From Bordetella sp. H567 (GTDB lineage: Bacteria; Pseudomonadota; Gammaproteobacteria; Burkholderiales; Burkholderiaceae_B), in NCBI RefSeq assembly GCF_001704295.1, contig NZ_CP012334.1, positions 372,001 through 436,000 of the forward strand: a stretch of DNA of 64,000 nucleotides, given 5' to 3'. This document shows positions 45,079 through 55,187 of this stretch, in pieces. The first letter of the stretch is position 1, and each line of letters starts with the position of its first letter. A program made the translations under genes and the position numbers. The notes under the pieces were generated by a model that worked only from the letters and a program-made list of their open reading frames with translations, did not search any database and was not told the origin of the DNA.

Positions 45079-48000
45079 GTGCCCGCCCTGCGCAAACGTC
45101 TCGATGGCAATGCGGCCGTACTGTTGGCCGCCTATCGCGCGAACGCCCTGGAGCTCGAAAACGGCCGCGGCATAGAGCCCGCGGCAGAGTGGCTCCTGGA
45201 CAATTACCACGTCGTGGAAGAGCAGATCCGTCAGATTCGCGACGATCTGCCGCCTGGCTTCTATCGCCAACTCCCGAAGCTTTCCACCGGTCCTTTTGCG
45301 GGTTATCCGCGGGTACTGGGCGTGGCCTGGGCTTTCATCGCGCACACGGACAGTAATTTCGACCCGGAGACCCTGCGGCGCTTCATCGCGGCGTACCAGA
45401 CGGTGCAGACCTTGAGCATCGGCGAACTCTGGGCCATTGCGATTACCTTGCGTATCGTGCTCGTGGAAAACCTGCGCCGGCTTGCCGAGGAGATCGGTGC
45501 GGGGCGCAAGGCGCGTGATAGCGCCGATGCCTTGGCCGACGTCATGCTGCGTTCGGACAGCGCGTCCAGCGTCCTGAATTTCGACGCCATGACGCGGTCG
45601 CAGGGGCTTTTGTCGGAAATTTTCTCCGCGCAGCTCAGCAAGCGTCTACGCGACCGCGATCCCCGCGAAACCCCCGCGCTGACCTGGCTGCAGGAACGCC
45701 TGGCCGCGCAGGGTACCTCCATGGATGCCGCGGTGGAACAGGCGCAGCAGTGGCAGGGCGCATGCAATGTCAGCGTGCGCAACGTCATCACCAGCATGCG
45801 CCTGATATCGGACATCGATTGGGCTGACTGGTTCGAAAGCGTCAGCCTGGTCGATGCCCGCTTGCGGGAATCCAGCGCTTTCGCGGACATGGATTTCGCA
45901 ACGCGCGACCTTTACCGCAAGGAAATCGAGCACCTGGCGCGCGCGTCTCGCCTTGATGAACTGGAGGTCGCGCATGCGGCGCTGGATATCGCGGCTATCG
46001 AAGGGACCCTCGCGCAGGGAGAAGAGCGCGAACGGGTCGTGGACCCGGGGTATTACCTGATAGGCCGCGGGCGGCGTGCCTTGGAGGCGCGGATTGCGTA
46101 CTCGGCGCCGCTGCGTCTGCGTCTGGACCGGCTCGCCTCGCGTGCCGGGATACTTGGATATATGGCTGCCATTCTCGTCGTGGCGGTCGCGTTGACGGCG
46201 ATTGCGGGCTGGGCGCTATGGCGGCTCGGCGCCGCCTTGCCGTGGATTGGGCTGTTCCTGCTGTTGGCATTCCTTTCCGCGACCGAACTTGCGACCGCGC
46301 TGCTGAATCGGCTGATCACCTGGAAACTGGGTGCCGCGGTATTGCCCGCGATCGAGCTGACCAGGAACGTTCCGGAAAAATATCGAACGCTGGTCGCGGT
46401 GCCCATATTGCTGTCGACCGAGGCGGAATTGCTGGCCCAGATCGAACAGCTGGAGGTGCTCTATCTCTCCGGCGCCGGGGGCGACCTGGTGTACGCCCTG
46501 CTTACCGATGGGCCCGATGCCCCGACCGAGCACGCCGGCGCCGATGCCTCGATACTCGCGGCGGGCGCCGCGGCCATGGCGCAACTCAATCAGCAGCATG
46601 GACCCGCGCCGGCCGGCACCCGGTTCCTGTTGCTGAACCGGCGTAGGTGCTTCAACGCGGCCGAAGGCACGTGGATGGGTTGGGAGCGCAAGCGCGGCAA
46701 GCTCCACGAACTGAATCGCCTGCTGCGGGGTGCCACGGATACGAGCTACACGCCGATTCCAGGTCTGACCCAGCACCTGCCCCCTGACGTCCGCTATGTC
46801 ATTACGCTCGATGCAGACACGCGATTGCCTCGCGACGTGGCCCAGAAACTCATCGGCAAGATGGCGCACCCGCTGAATCGGCCTCGCTTCGATGCCACCG
46901 AACAGCGGGTCGTGGAGGGACATGCCATCCTCCAGCCCAGGGTGACGCCCTCTTTGCCCCTGCATCGGGAAGGATCCCTCTACCAACGGTTGTTCTCCAG
47001 TCCCGGTGGCATGGACCCGTATGCCGCGGCGGTGTCCGATGTTTATCAGGATCTGTTCGGCGAGGGTTCTTACGCCGGCAAGGGCATCTATGACGTCGAT
47101 GCCTTCGAGGCAGCACTCGCCGGCCGCGTGCCGGACAACGCCATGCTCAGCCATGACCTGTTCGAAGGCGTATACGCTCGAGCTGCCTTGGTCTCGGATA
47201 TCGAGGTCGTGGAGGAATTTCCCGCGCGCTACGACATTGGCGTCCGGCGTACGCATCGCTGGACCCGCGGCGACTGGCAACTGCTGCCCTGGCTGTTCGG
47301 ACGCTCGGTGGGCAATCGCACCGTGTGTTCGATCGGGCGGGGAAAAATGGCGGACAATCTGCGCCGCTCGCTGCTCGCGCCCACGAGCTTCCTGGCGCTC
47401 GTGGCCGCGTGGATGTTGCCGCTGCCCGCGGCATGCCTGGCCATGATCTTCATCGTACTGTCCCAGGCGATTCCCACCGCGTTCTCCTCGTTCAGCTTTG
47501 CGGCTTCCCGGCGCAGCGGCGTGTCGCTGAGCCATCGTACTCTGCTCTTCGGCCAGGACGTGTCCTTGGCGGGTCAGCAGATCCTGGCATCCTTCACCTT
47601 GCTGGCGGACACGGCGTGGCGGATGGCCGATGCCATCGTCCGCACACTCTGGCGGCTGCTCGTCAGCCGTCGCCATCTGTTGGAATGGACGACGGCGGCC
47701 CAATCCGCGGGCATCGCCCGATCCGGGATCGCGGGCGTTTATCGCATGATGTGGCAAAGCGTCGCGCTTGCCGCGCTCGTGGCCGGCGCCGCCCTGTGGG
47801 CGCAGCCGGCTTCGTGGGTGCTCATCTTGCCTTTTTTCCTGCTATGGCTGTGTGCGCCGGCCTACGCCTGGTGGATCAGCCGGGCACGCGCGCAGGCCAA
47901 CCAATTGCGGGTGTCGCCCTTGACCGCGCTGTCGCTGCGCCATACGGCCCGCCGGACCTGGCGGTTCTTCGAAACCTTTGTCACGCCGGCCGATCACCAC

Positions 48001-51000
48001 CTACCGTGCGACAACTTCCAGGAGACGCCGCAGCCTGTACTGGCGCGGCGGACTTCGCCGACGAACATGGGGCTCTATCTTTTGTCCATCGTGGCGGCGC
48101 GCGACTTTGGCTGGCTCGGTACGCGGCGCGCGATGGAAAGACTCCAGGACACGCTTGCCACGATGCGCAAGCTGGACCGCTACAAAGGGCACTTTCTCAA
48201 TTGGTACGCGACCGACGACCTGCGTGCGCTTCCGCCCGCCTATGTCTCTTCGGTCGACAGCGGCAATCTTGCCGGACATCTCATTACGCTCGCCCAGGCG
48301 TGCGAGGAATGGGCACACGATTTCATCAGCCCGGACACCCGCGCCGGGCTGATGGATAACCTGGCGCTGGCGCGCGATGCCCTCACCGATATGGTGGTGC
48401 CGGGGAACGAGCCCCTGCGTCAGGTCGCGGCGTCATTGGATGAGATGGCGTCCCTGCTGCAAGGCCATCAGGACCTGGCGTCTTTGCTGCCCGCGCTAGG
48501 GCGGCTCGCATCCAAGGCGGCCAGATCGGCCGAGATACTGATTCCCGCCGGGGGCGATCGATCCACCGTCGATCTGGTTTTCTGGACCGACGCCCTGGCC
48601 GCCGCCATACAGGAACACCGGGACGACATTGAAGGCCTGCGCCAACCCACGGATGTCGGCGACCGCTTGCGCGAACTCGCGGCCGGCGTACGGGCAATGG
48701 CGACCGATATGGATTTCGCCTTCCTGCTCGATCCGGAGCGCAAGCTGCTGTCGATCGGATATTCGGTGGCCGATAACCGGCTGGATAGCGGCTGCTATGA
48801 CTTGCTGGCCTCCGAAGCGCGCCTGGCCAGCCTTTTTGCCATCGCAAAAGGCGATGCGCCATCCAGGCACTGGCTGCGGCTGGGTCGCATTTGCACCCCT
48901 GTCGGCCGTGGGTCCGCGCTGATTTCGTGGTCCGGATCCATGTTCGAGTATCTGATGCCTTCCCTCGTCATGCGGGCGCCGGTAGGCAGTCTGTTGGAAC
49001 AGACAAATCGAATGGTGGTGAGGCGTCAGCAGCAATATGCGGCTGAACTCGGGCTGCCCTGGGGGCTTTCCGAGTCGGCCTATAACGCCCGCGATATCGA
49101 GTTCACCTATCAGTACTTCAACTTCGGCGTTCCCGGTCTGGGACTCAAACGCGGCCTGGCGGAGAACCTAGTCGTCGCGCCGTACGCGACGGGGCTTGCC
49201 ACCATGGTGGACCCCGAGGGGGCGCGCGCCAACTTTGGCCATCTCGCGGAGCTGGGCGCCCTGGGCCGTTTCGGCTTTCACGAGGCGCTGGATTTCACAC
49301 CCTCGCGCTTGCGCGAAGATGAAGAGGTCGCCATCGTGCGCAGCTTTATGGCGCACCATCAGGGCATGACCATCGTCTCGATCGCCAACGCCCTGCACGA
49401 TGGGCTCATGCGCGAGCGCTTCCATCGCGAGCCCATGATCCAGGCTTGCGAGGCCTTGCTGCAGGAGCGCGTACCGCGTGACAAGACCGTCGCCCATCCG
49501 CGCGCGGAAGAGGTCAAGGCTTCCGCCATGCGGGCGGACGGGCCGGCCAACAGCGTGCGGCGCTTCCAAGGGCTTCCCGCGGGCCCGCCACACACGCATT
49601 TGTTATCCAACGGGCGCTACACGGTGATGCTGACCACCGCCGGAGGCGGGTATAGCAAATGGCGCGAGAATGCGGTCACGCGATGGAGTGCGGATCCGAC
49701 ACGGGACAAGTCCGGCTCTTTTATCTTTCTGCGCGATCTACACCGGGACACCACCTGGTCGGCCGTCCCGGAACCCACGGATGCCAGCCTGGAGGAGATC
49801 CGGATCGACTTCTCGGAGGATAGGGCGGACTTCATGCGCCGTGACGGCTCGTTGACCACCACAACGCAGATACTGGTCTCCGGGGAAAGCGATGGCGAAG
49901 TGCGCCGCGTGTCCCTGGTGAACAGCGGCCGGCGTGCGCGCGATATCGAATTGACGTCCTACGCCGAGCTGGTCCTGGCCACGCCTGCAGCCGACCGCGC
50001 TCATCCGGCGTTTTCCAAGATGTTCGTGGTGACGGAGTTTCTGCCCGACTTCGGCGCATTGATCGCCACTCGGCGCCGCCGCTCGTCCCAGGAACCGGAG
50101 ATATGGGCGGCGCATTTCGCGGTGATCGAAGGCGAGACGATCGCGCCGGTCCAATATGAAACCGATCGCGCGGGTTTTGCCCGCCGAGGGGCCAGCGGCG
50201 GGCGGCCGGACCGTCCCGCAAGGGCCGAACCGCTGAGCAATACCGTTGGAACGGTGCTGGACCCTGTATTCGCGCTGCGTCACAGCGTGCGGGTCCCGAG
50301 CGGGCAGGTTGCACGCGTATCGTTCTGGACCCTGGTGGCTGACACCCGTGTCGCCTTGCTTGACCTTGTCGACAAGCACCATGATCGTAGCGCGTTCGAG
50401 CGGGCCGAGACCTTGGCCTGGACACAGGCGCAGGTCCAACTGCGTCACTTGGGCATGCAGACGGACGAGGCAGCCAGTTTCCAGCGGCTGGCCGCGCCGC
50501 TGCTCTATCCCGATTCGCGTTTCAGGCCCGCTTCCTCAACCATCATGCGAGGGGCTGGCAGCCAGGCCGGGCTCTGGCCTTATGGCATATCCGGGGACCT
50601 GCCCATCGTGCTGCTGCGTATCGACGATATCCAGGATATGCCGCTGGTCAGGCAGATACTGCGGGCGCACGAATATTGGCGGATAAAGCGCCTTGCGGTC
50701 GATCTGATCATCCTGAACGAGCGCGCCTCCTCGTACATCCAGGACCTGCAGAATGCCATCGATACCGCGGTCCGCAGCAGTCAGGCGCGGCCGAGGTTCG
50801 GCCAGGAATTAGCGGAAGGGGCCGTGTTCACATTGCGGGCGGATCTCATGACCTTGCCGGGCCGGGAACTGGTTCAGGCGGTCGCCCGTATCGTCCTGCA
50901 GGCCGTCCATGGATCGGTGGCGAGCCAACTGGCTCGTATCGTCGATGCTTCGCCCCGGGCGAAACCACATCCCAAGGCCATACCGTCGTCGGGACCGCCG

Positions 51001-53427
51001 GTGCCCCTGCTGCCTGCGGCCGAACGCGAACTTTTCAACGGGCTAGGCGGGTTTGAACAAAACGGCAAGGAGTACGTGATCGAATTGCAGAGGGACGCGT
51101 GTACGCCCGCGCCCTGGATCAACGTCATCGCCAATCCCCGGTTCGGCTTCCAAGTCTCGGCGGAAGGCAGCGGCTATACGTGGTCCGAGAACAGCAAGGA
51201 AAACCAGCTGACACCGTGGTCGAACGACCCCGTGATGGATCCGCCCGGCGAGGTGTTTTATCTACGGGACGACGTGAGCGGAGAGCTTTGGAGCCCCACC
51301 GCGCTTCCCATACGAAACCGGGAGCCCTATATCGCGCGGCATGGTTTCGGCTACAGCGTCTTCGAGCACCGGCACGGTGGCATCGCCAGCACGCTGCTGC
51401 AGTACGTGCCGTCCCAAGACCCCGTCAAGATCTCGCGCCTCACGCTGTTCAACGATTCGGATCGGCAGCGCACCTTGTCGATCACGGCTTATGTGGAATG
51501 GGTATTGGGAACCGCGCGCGCCGTCTCGGCGCCTTTCCTCATTACCCGGAAGGACGACGCCACGGGGGCGATCCTGGCAAACAACCCATGGAGCCTGGGG
51601 TTCGCCCAGCGCACGGCTTTCGCCGATCTGGCGGGATGCCAGACTTCGTGGACAGGGGACCGGCGCGAATTTCTCGGGGACAACGGCGATATCGCCTTGC
51701 CCGGCGCCCTGCTCGGCAATGAGGCCTTATCGGGCCGCTGTGGCGCGGCCTTGGATCCGTGCGCGGCACTGCAATGCACGATCGAACTGCAGCCGGGGGA
51801 AACGAGGGAGATCGTATTCTTCCTGGGGCAATGCGATTCGCCCGACGAGGCCCGCGCCCTGCTGGCGCGCTACCGTGCGCGGGATCTGGACGAAGTCCTG
51901 GACCAGGTGAAAGCCGGCTGGCAGGCGCGGCTGGGGACGGTGCAAGTGACCACCCCGGATCGCGCCATGGATATCCTCCTGAACGGCTGGCTGCTGTACC
52001 AGACGATTTCCTGCAGGCTGTGGGCCCGCTCGGCGTTCTACCAATCCAGCGGAGCCTACGGTTTTCGCGACCAGCTCCAGGACAGCATGGCCTTGACCTT
52101 CGCCATGCCGGAGGTGAGCCGGAGCCAGCTGCTGCGCGCCGCATCCCGTCAGTTCGTCGAGGGCGACGTGCAGCATTGGTGGCTTGCCGAGTCGGGCCTC
52201 GGTGTTCGGACGCGGATTTCGGACGATCGCGTGTGGCTCGCTTTCGCCGCGGCCCATTATGTGCTGAGCAGCGGCGATGACGCCGTCCTCAATGAGCAGG
52301 TCGGCTTTCTTCAGGGACCCGCGCTGGATCCCGATGCGCACGACGCCTTCTTTCAACCCACGGCATCCGAAGAATCGGCCGACCTGTTCGAGCATTGCGC
52401 TCGCGCGCTGGATCAATGCGTCGCGTTGACGGGCCAACACGGCTTGCCCCTGATGGGAACGGGCGATTGGAACGATGGCATGAGCCGCGTAGGGCAGGCC
52501 GGACAAGGCGAGAGCGTGTGGCTGGGCTGGTTGTTCCGGCGTACCATCGATATGTTCGAACCCATCGCCCGGCAACGCGACCCGGCGCGGGCGCGGCGCT
52601 GGCGCGAGCATGCGGACCGCGTGACCGCGGCCATCGAGGCCCACGCTTGGGATGGGCAATGGTATCGGCGCGCGACCTTCGACGACGGCACCTGGCTGGG
52701 TTCCTCGGCGAGCGAAGAATGCCGTATCGACTCCATCGCGCAATCGTGGGCGGTGTTGTCCGGGGCGGCTCGCCCGGAACGCGCGCGGATGGCCATGGCC
52801 AGCTTCGAGCGGCATCTGGTGCGACCTGAAGATGGCGTGGCCGTATTGTTTTCGCCGCCGTTCGATCACATGGATCACGATCCCGGCTACATCAAGGGCT
52901 ATCCACCGGGGCTGCGCGAGAATGGCGGCCAGTACACCCATGCAGCACTGTGGGCGGTCCTGGCTTACACAAGAATGGGCGACGGAGACAAGGCCGCCGC
53001 GCTGTTTTCAATGCTGAATCCGCTTAACCACACAGCCGACCCGGCGGGCGTGCAGCGCTACAAGGTCGAACCCTATGTCGTGGCGGCGGATATCTATTCC
53101 GTGGCGCCGCATGTCGGCCGTGGAGGCTGGACCTGGTACACCGGATCGGCCGGGTGGATGTATCGGGCGGGCGTCGAGGGCATACTGGGTATCGCGCGGG
53201 CGGGCGGCTTCTTAACCATCAATCCCTGCATTCCCGCCGGCTGGGAGGGGTTTTCCGCGGCGGTAACCGTGGACAAGAGCGTATTCGACATCCGTGTGAA
53301 CAATGTGTCGGGGCGCGGCCGCGGCGTTACGGCGGTTCAGATGGATGGCGCTGCCTTGGCTTGCGCAGGCGAACACGCGGCAGTGCCCCTGGATGATCGC
53401 CGCCATAGCGTTGTCATCACGCTATAG
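45079..53427 (+). CDS. ndvB: Cyclic beta-1,2-glucan synthase (NdvB/Cgs; GT84 + GH94)
   Basis: A giant inner-membrane enzyme of at least 2782 residues that primes, elongates, cyclises and trims periplasmic beta-1,2-glucan from UDP-glucose. An N-terminal helical region precedes two membrane helices near residues 358-411. The GT84 catalytic domain has YVITLDADTRLPRDV (Asp578-x-Asp580) and RTHRWTRGDWQLLPW, then membrane segments near 770-807 and 893-935. Two carbohydrate-binding/phosphorylase-like units follow, and the GH94-type C-terminal domain holds MGTGDWNDGMSRVG near residue 2463, the phosphorylase acid site. 45079 is the first canonical start (GTG); the coding sequence very probably extends to 44935 because the family N-terminus ELFGVERLAQHARSL lies upstream. 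No ndvA exporter gene is adjacent. Confidence 0.95.
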   Translation: MPALRKRLDGNAAVLLAAYRANALELENGRGIEPAAEWLLDNYHVVEEQIRQIRDDLPPGFYRQLPKLSTGPFAGYPRVLGVAWAFIAHTDSNFDPETLRRFIAAYQTVQTLSIGELWAIAITLRIVLVENLRRLAEEIGAGRKARDSADALADVMLRSDSASSVLNFDAMTRSQGLLSEIFSAQLSKRLRDRDPRETPALTWLQERLAAQGTSMDAAVEQAQQWQGACNVSVRNVITSMRLISDIDWADWFESVSLVDARLRESSAFADMDFATRDLYRKEIEHLARASRLDELEVAHAALDIAAIEGTLAQGEERERVVDPGYYLIGRGRRALEARIAYSAPLRLRLDRLASRAGILGYMAAILVVAVALTAIAGWALWRLGAALPWIGLFLLLAFLSATELATALLNRLITWKLGAAVLPAIELTRNVPEKYRTLVAVPILLSTEAELLAQIEQLEVLYLSGAGGDLVYALLTDGPDAPTEHAGADASILAAGAAAMAQLNQQHGPAPAGTRFLLLNRRRCFNAAEGTWMGWERKRGKLHELNRLLRGATDTSYTPIPGLTQHLPPDVRYVITLDADTRLPRDVAQKLIGKMAHPLNRPRFDATEQRVVEGHAILQPRVTPSLPLHREGSLYQRLFSSPGGMDPYAAAVSDVYQDLFGEGSYAGKGIYDVDAFEAALAGRVPDNAMLSHDLFEGVYARAALVSDIEVVEEFPARYDIGVRRTHRWTRGDWQLLPWLFGRSVGNRTVCSIGRGKMADNLRRSLLAPTSFLALVAAWMLPLPAACLAMIFIVLSQAIPTAFSSFSFAASRRSGVSLSHRTLLFGQDVSLAGQQILASFTLLADTAWRMADAIVRTLWRLLVSRRHLLEWTTAAQSAGIARSGIAGVYRMMWQSVALAALVAGAALWAQPASWVLILPFFLLWLCAPAYAWWISRARAQANQLRVSPLTALSLRHTARRTWRFFETFVTPADHHLPCDNFQETPQPVLARRTSPTNMGLYLLSIVAARDFGWLGTRRAMERLQDTLATMRKLDRYKGHFLNWYATDDLRALPPAYVSSVDSGNLAGHLITLAQACEEWAHDFISPDTRAGLMDNLALARDALTDMVVPGNEPLRQVAASLDEMASLLQGHQDLASLLPALGRLASKAARSAEILIPAGGDRSTVDLVFWTDALAAAIQEHRDDIEGLRQPTDVGDRLRELAAGVRAMATDMDFAFLLDPERKLLSIGYSVADNRLDSGCYDLLASEARLASLFAIAKGDAPSRHWLRLGRICTPVGRGSALISWSGSMFEYLMPSLVMRAPVGSLLEQTNRMVVRRQQQYAAELGLPWGLSESAYNARDIEFTYQYFNFGVPGLGLKRGLAENLVVAPYATGLATMVDPEGARANFGHLAELGALGRFGFHEALDFTPSRLREDEEVAIVRSFMAHHQGMTIVSIANALHDGLMRERFHREPMIQACEALLQERVPRDKTVAHPRAEEVKASAMRADGPANSVRRFQGLPAGPPHTHLLSNGRYTVMLTTAGGGYSKWRENAVTRWSADPTRDKSGSFIFLRDLHRDTTWSAVPEPTDASLEEIRIDFSEDRADFMRRDGSLTTTTQILVSGESDGEVRRVSLVNSGRRARDIELTSYAELVLATPAADRAHPAFSKMFVVTEFLPDFGALIATRRRRSSQEPEIWAAHFAVIEGETIAPVQYETDRAGFARRGASGGRPDRPARAEPLSNTVGTVLDPVFALRHSVRVPSGQVARVSFWTLVADTRVALLDLVDKHHDRSAFERAETLAWTQAQVQLRHLGMQTDEAASFQRLAAPLLYPDSRFRPASSTIMRGAGSQAGLWPYGISGDLPIVLLRIDDIQDMPLVRQILRAHEYWRIKRLAVDLIILNERASSYIQDLQNAIDTAVRSSQARPRFGQELAEGAVFTLRADLMTLPGRELVQAVARIVLQAVHGSVASQLARIVDASPRAKPHPKAIPSSGPPVPLLPAAERELFNGLGGFEQNGKEYVIELQRDACTPAPWINVIANPRFGFQVSAEGSGYTWSENSKENQLTPWSNDPVMDPPGEVFYLRDDVSGELWSPTALPIRNREPYIARHGFGYSVFEHRHGGIASTLLQYVPSQDPVKISRLTLFNDSDRQRTLSITAYVEWVLGTARAVSAPFLITRKDDATGAILANNPWSLGFAQRTAFADLAGCQTSWTGDRREFLGDNGDIALPGALLGNEALSGRCGAALDPCAALQCTIELQPGETREIVFFLGQCDSPDEARALLARYRARDLDEVLDQVKAGWQARLGTVQVTTPDRAMDILLNGWLLYQTISCRLWARSAFYQSSGAYGFRDQLQDSMALTFAMPEVSRSQLLRAASRQFVEGDVQHWWLAESGLGVRTRISDDRVWLAFAAAHYVLSSGDDAVLNEQVGFLQGPALDPDAHDAFFQPTASEESADLFEHCARALDQCVALTGQHGLPLMGTGDWNDGMSRVGQAGQGESVWLGWLFRRTIDMFEPIARQRDPARARRWREHADRVTAAIEAHAWDGQWYRRATFDDGTWLGSSASEECRIDSIAQSWAVLSGAARPERARMAMASFERHLVRPEDGVAVLFSPPFDHMDHDPGYIKGYPPGLRENGGQYTHAALWAVLAYTRMGDGDKAAALFSMLNPLNHTADPAGVQRYKVEPYVVAADIYSVAPHVGRGGWTWYTGSAGWMYRAGVEGILGIARAGGFLTINPCIPAGWEGFSAAVTVDKSVFDIRVNNVSGRGRGVTAVQMDGAALACAGEHAAVPLDDRRHSVVITL

Positions 53428-53437
53428 CGGCACAAGG

Positions 53438-53707
53438 TCATCCCAATTGCTGTACGAGTCGCGCCTCGACCGCCCGCTTCAAGCGCGCCAAGGTTTCCGG
53501 GGAACTGGGGTCTTCCACGTCTATCAAGACCTCGGTCCAGCTGTCCACAGGTTTCGCGCCGAGCTGCTGGAAATAGGGAGAGTTGGAATCGATGGCCCAG
53601 ACGGGGGTGCTGTTGCCGTCATCGACGCGGTCCTTGATGGCGCCCACGTACTTGACCTGCCGGAAATCGCCGGTCGGGATCTGGTGTTCCGAAATTATTC
53701 GCTGCAT
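53438..53707 (-). CDS. Small hypothetical protein, 89 residues
   Basis: I do not recognise it. The 89-residue product is mixed alpha/beta and soluble, starting MQRIISEHQIPTGDFRQVKYV, with a PVWAIDSNSPYFQQLG middle and an amphipathic C-terminal helix LARLKRAVEARLVQQLG. ATG 53707 has GGAG six bases upstream, which decides the start against an in-frame TTG at 53719. It converges on the glucan synthase gene 10 bp away and is divergent from another small gene. Real coding is likely from codon use and the ribosome-binding site. Confidence 0.65.
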   Translation of the reverse strand: MQRIISEHQIPTGDFRQVKYVGAIKDRVDDGNSTPVWAIDSNSPYFQQLGAKPVDSWTEVLIDVEDPSSPETLARLKRAVEARLVQQLG

Positions 53708-53874
53708 GGTGCTCTCCAAACGGTGTGGGGCGGTTCAAGCCGACCCCTATGTGCCCTGCGGCCGAGGCAAGCGTTATACCTGGTGCGCCAACCAGAGCTG
53801 ATGCATCGGCCCTCGAAGCGTGCGCCATAACGCCTGTATCCACGTAGTATGAACGAAGTTGAAGCGAGGCGATC

Positions 53875-54123
53875 ATGTCCAAACATGCAATACCCGCCGA
53901 TCGGTTTGTTACCGAGGTCAATCGGCGCCTGAAGAACATGCCGGGCTATCGGGAAGGCCTTGCCGTTTTCCTGACGCCGGAGGGCGCCTCCGCCACGCGC
54001 GCCACGGGGTATGGCTGGACCTTTCCGGACGATCCCGCCAGCGAGGGCGCCGTCAAAATGGCCATCGACCAGGTCCAGCAGACTTTCGAGGTATACCCGC
54101 CACTGCGATCGCCCTCAGGGTGA
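53875..54123 (+). CDS. Small hypothetical protein, 82 residues
   Basis: I do not recognise it. The product is 82 residues, soluble, beginning MSKHAIPADRFVTEVNRRLK, with a GYGWTFPDDPASEGAVKMAI segment and a C-terminal helix plus Pro-rich end (VYPPLRSPSG). GAGG six to seven bases before ATG 53875 supports translation. Its last 9 bp overlap the end of a decayed chemotaxis receptor on the other strand. Divergent from the 89-residue hypothetical gene across 167 bp. Confidence 0.6.
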   Translation: MSKHAIPADRFVTEVNRRLKNMPGYREGLAVFLTPEGASATRATGYGWTFPDDPASEGAVKMAIDQVQQTFEVYPPLRSPSG

Positions 54124-54315
54124 AGCGGGGTCGAGACGGAAGGCGCCGACCAGGGTCACGAGCCGCGCGGCCTGGGCGTTCAGGCTGTCAGCCGCGGCGG
54201 CCGACTCTTCCACGAGCGCGGCGTTGCTCTGGGTTACCTGGTCCAATTGGGTGACGGCCCCCCGGCCTTGGTCGCCGGCACGCGCAGCCTCCACGGCGGC
54301 ATTCAGCGCGAGGAT
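54115..54315 (-). pseudogene. Remnant of a methyl-accepting chemotaxis protein with internal deletion
   Basis: The frame encodes ILALNAAVEAARAGDQGRG, the heart of the conserved MCP signalling tip, followed directly by AVTQLDQVTQSNAALVEES and then AAAADSLNAQAARLV, the C-terminal end of a receptor. In intact receptors these two motifs are separated by roughly 85-90 residues (the rest of the hairpin tip and the return helix), so an in-frame deletion has removed that part. Everything N-terminal of ILALN (ligand domain, membrane helices, HAMP) is gone; the residues before it do not match the family. It has no start of its own and is almost certainly nonfunctional. Confidence 0.85.
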
Positions 54316-54536
54316 ATACGCCAATGTGACCCGATTCCCGTGATTAGTCCGGAAACGATATAGGGCCAAGATGGCTATCGATCGGGTCGATCAGAGTGTT
54401 GAATTTATCCGCCACTGCGGCCGCCTTCACGTTGAATATCGTTGATGCACGTGTCGATCGAATTGCAGTTTCGCGCGCCGCATGGATGTCACCCCAGCTA
54501 GAATCGCCCCATTTTCAAGACATGCCGGGGAAGGGG

Positions 54537-55187
54537 ATGGCCAGCATCTACGATCTGAAGCCCAGGTTCCAGCAGTTGCTGGATTGGCCGACGCGCAAGC
54601 TTTATCAGGCTGGCGTGACGGCCAATCAGGTCACTTTGGCCGCGGCGGTGGCCTCGTTGGCCCTTGGCGCCTGCGTGGCCTTCGTGCTGGCAGGCGCGGC
54701 GGGGAGCACACGGGTGACGGCGATCTGGCTGGCCTTGCCGGTATTCCTGTTCCTGCGCATGGCGCTCAATGCCATCGACGGCATGATGGCGCGCCGTTAT
54801 CAGATGCAAAGCGCGCTGGGGGCGCTGCTGAATGAAGCGGGCGACGTGGTGTCCGATGCCGCGCTCTATTTGCCCTTCGCCTTGCTGCCCGGCGTGAGCG
54901 GCGGCTGGGTTGTCACCTTGGTGCTGCTGGCCGCCTTGAGTGAAATGGTGGGCGTACTGGGCCAGACCATAGGCGGCGGCCGCCGCTACGATGGCCCCTT
55001 GGGCAAGAGCGACCGCGCCTTCCTGTTCGGCCTTATCGGTCTGCTGCTGGGCCTGGATGTGCCCTACGCGGCCTGGTTCACGCCCGTGATGATCCTGGCC
55101 AACGCGTTGTTGCTGGTGACGATCTGGAATCGGGGCCGCCATGCGTTGCGGGTCGCATGCAGCCCGGACGCGGAGACCTTGCCATGA
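54537..55187 (+). CDS. CDP-alcohol phosphatidyltransferase family protein (YnjF/YnbA-like)
   Basis: A 216-residue integral membrane enzyme with about six helices that would join a CDP-linked lipid to an alcohol. The CDP-OH-P signature D-x2-DG-x2-AR-x8-G-x3-D-x3-D appears as NAIDGMMARRYQMQSALG then ALLNEAGDVVSDA. Two of the four expected metal-binding aspartates are Asn here (Asn78 and Asn99), while Asp81, Asp103 and the extra Asp107 remain. It is first in a three-gene operon with CdsA and PlsC homologues; the CdsA start overlaps its stop (ATGA). ATG 54537 or 54522 is the start; the longer frame to 54396 has no support. Confidence 0.88.
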   Translation: MASIYDLKPRFQQLLDWPTRKLYQAGVTANQVTLAAAVASLALGACVAFVLAGAAGSTRVTAIWLALPVFLFLRMALNAIDGMMARRYQMQSALGALLNEAGDVVSDAALYLPFALLPGVSGGWVVTLVLLAALSEMVGVLGQTIGGGRRYDGPLGKSDRAFLFGLIGLLLGLDVPYAAWFTPVMILANALLLVTIWNRGRHALRVACSPDAETLP

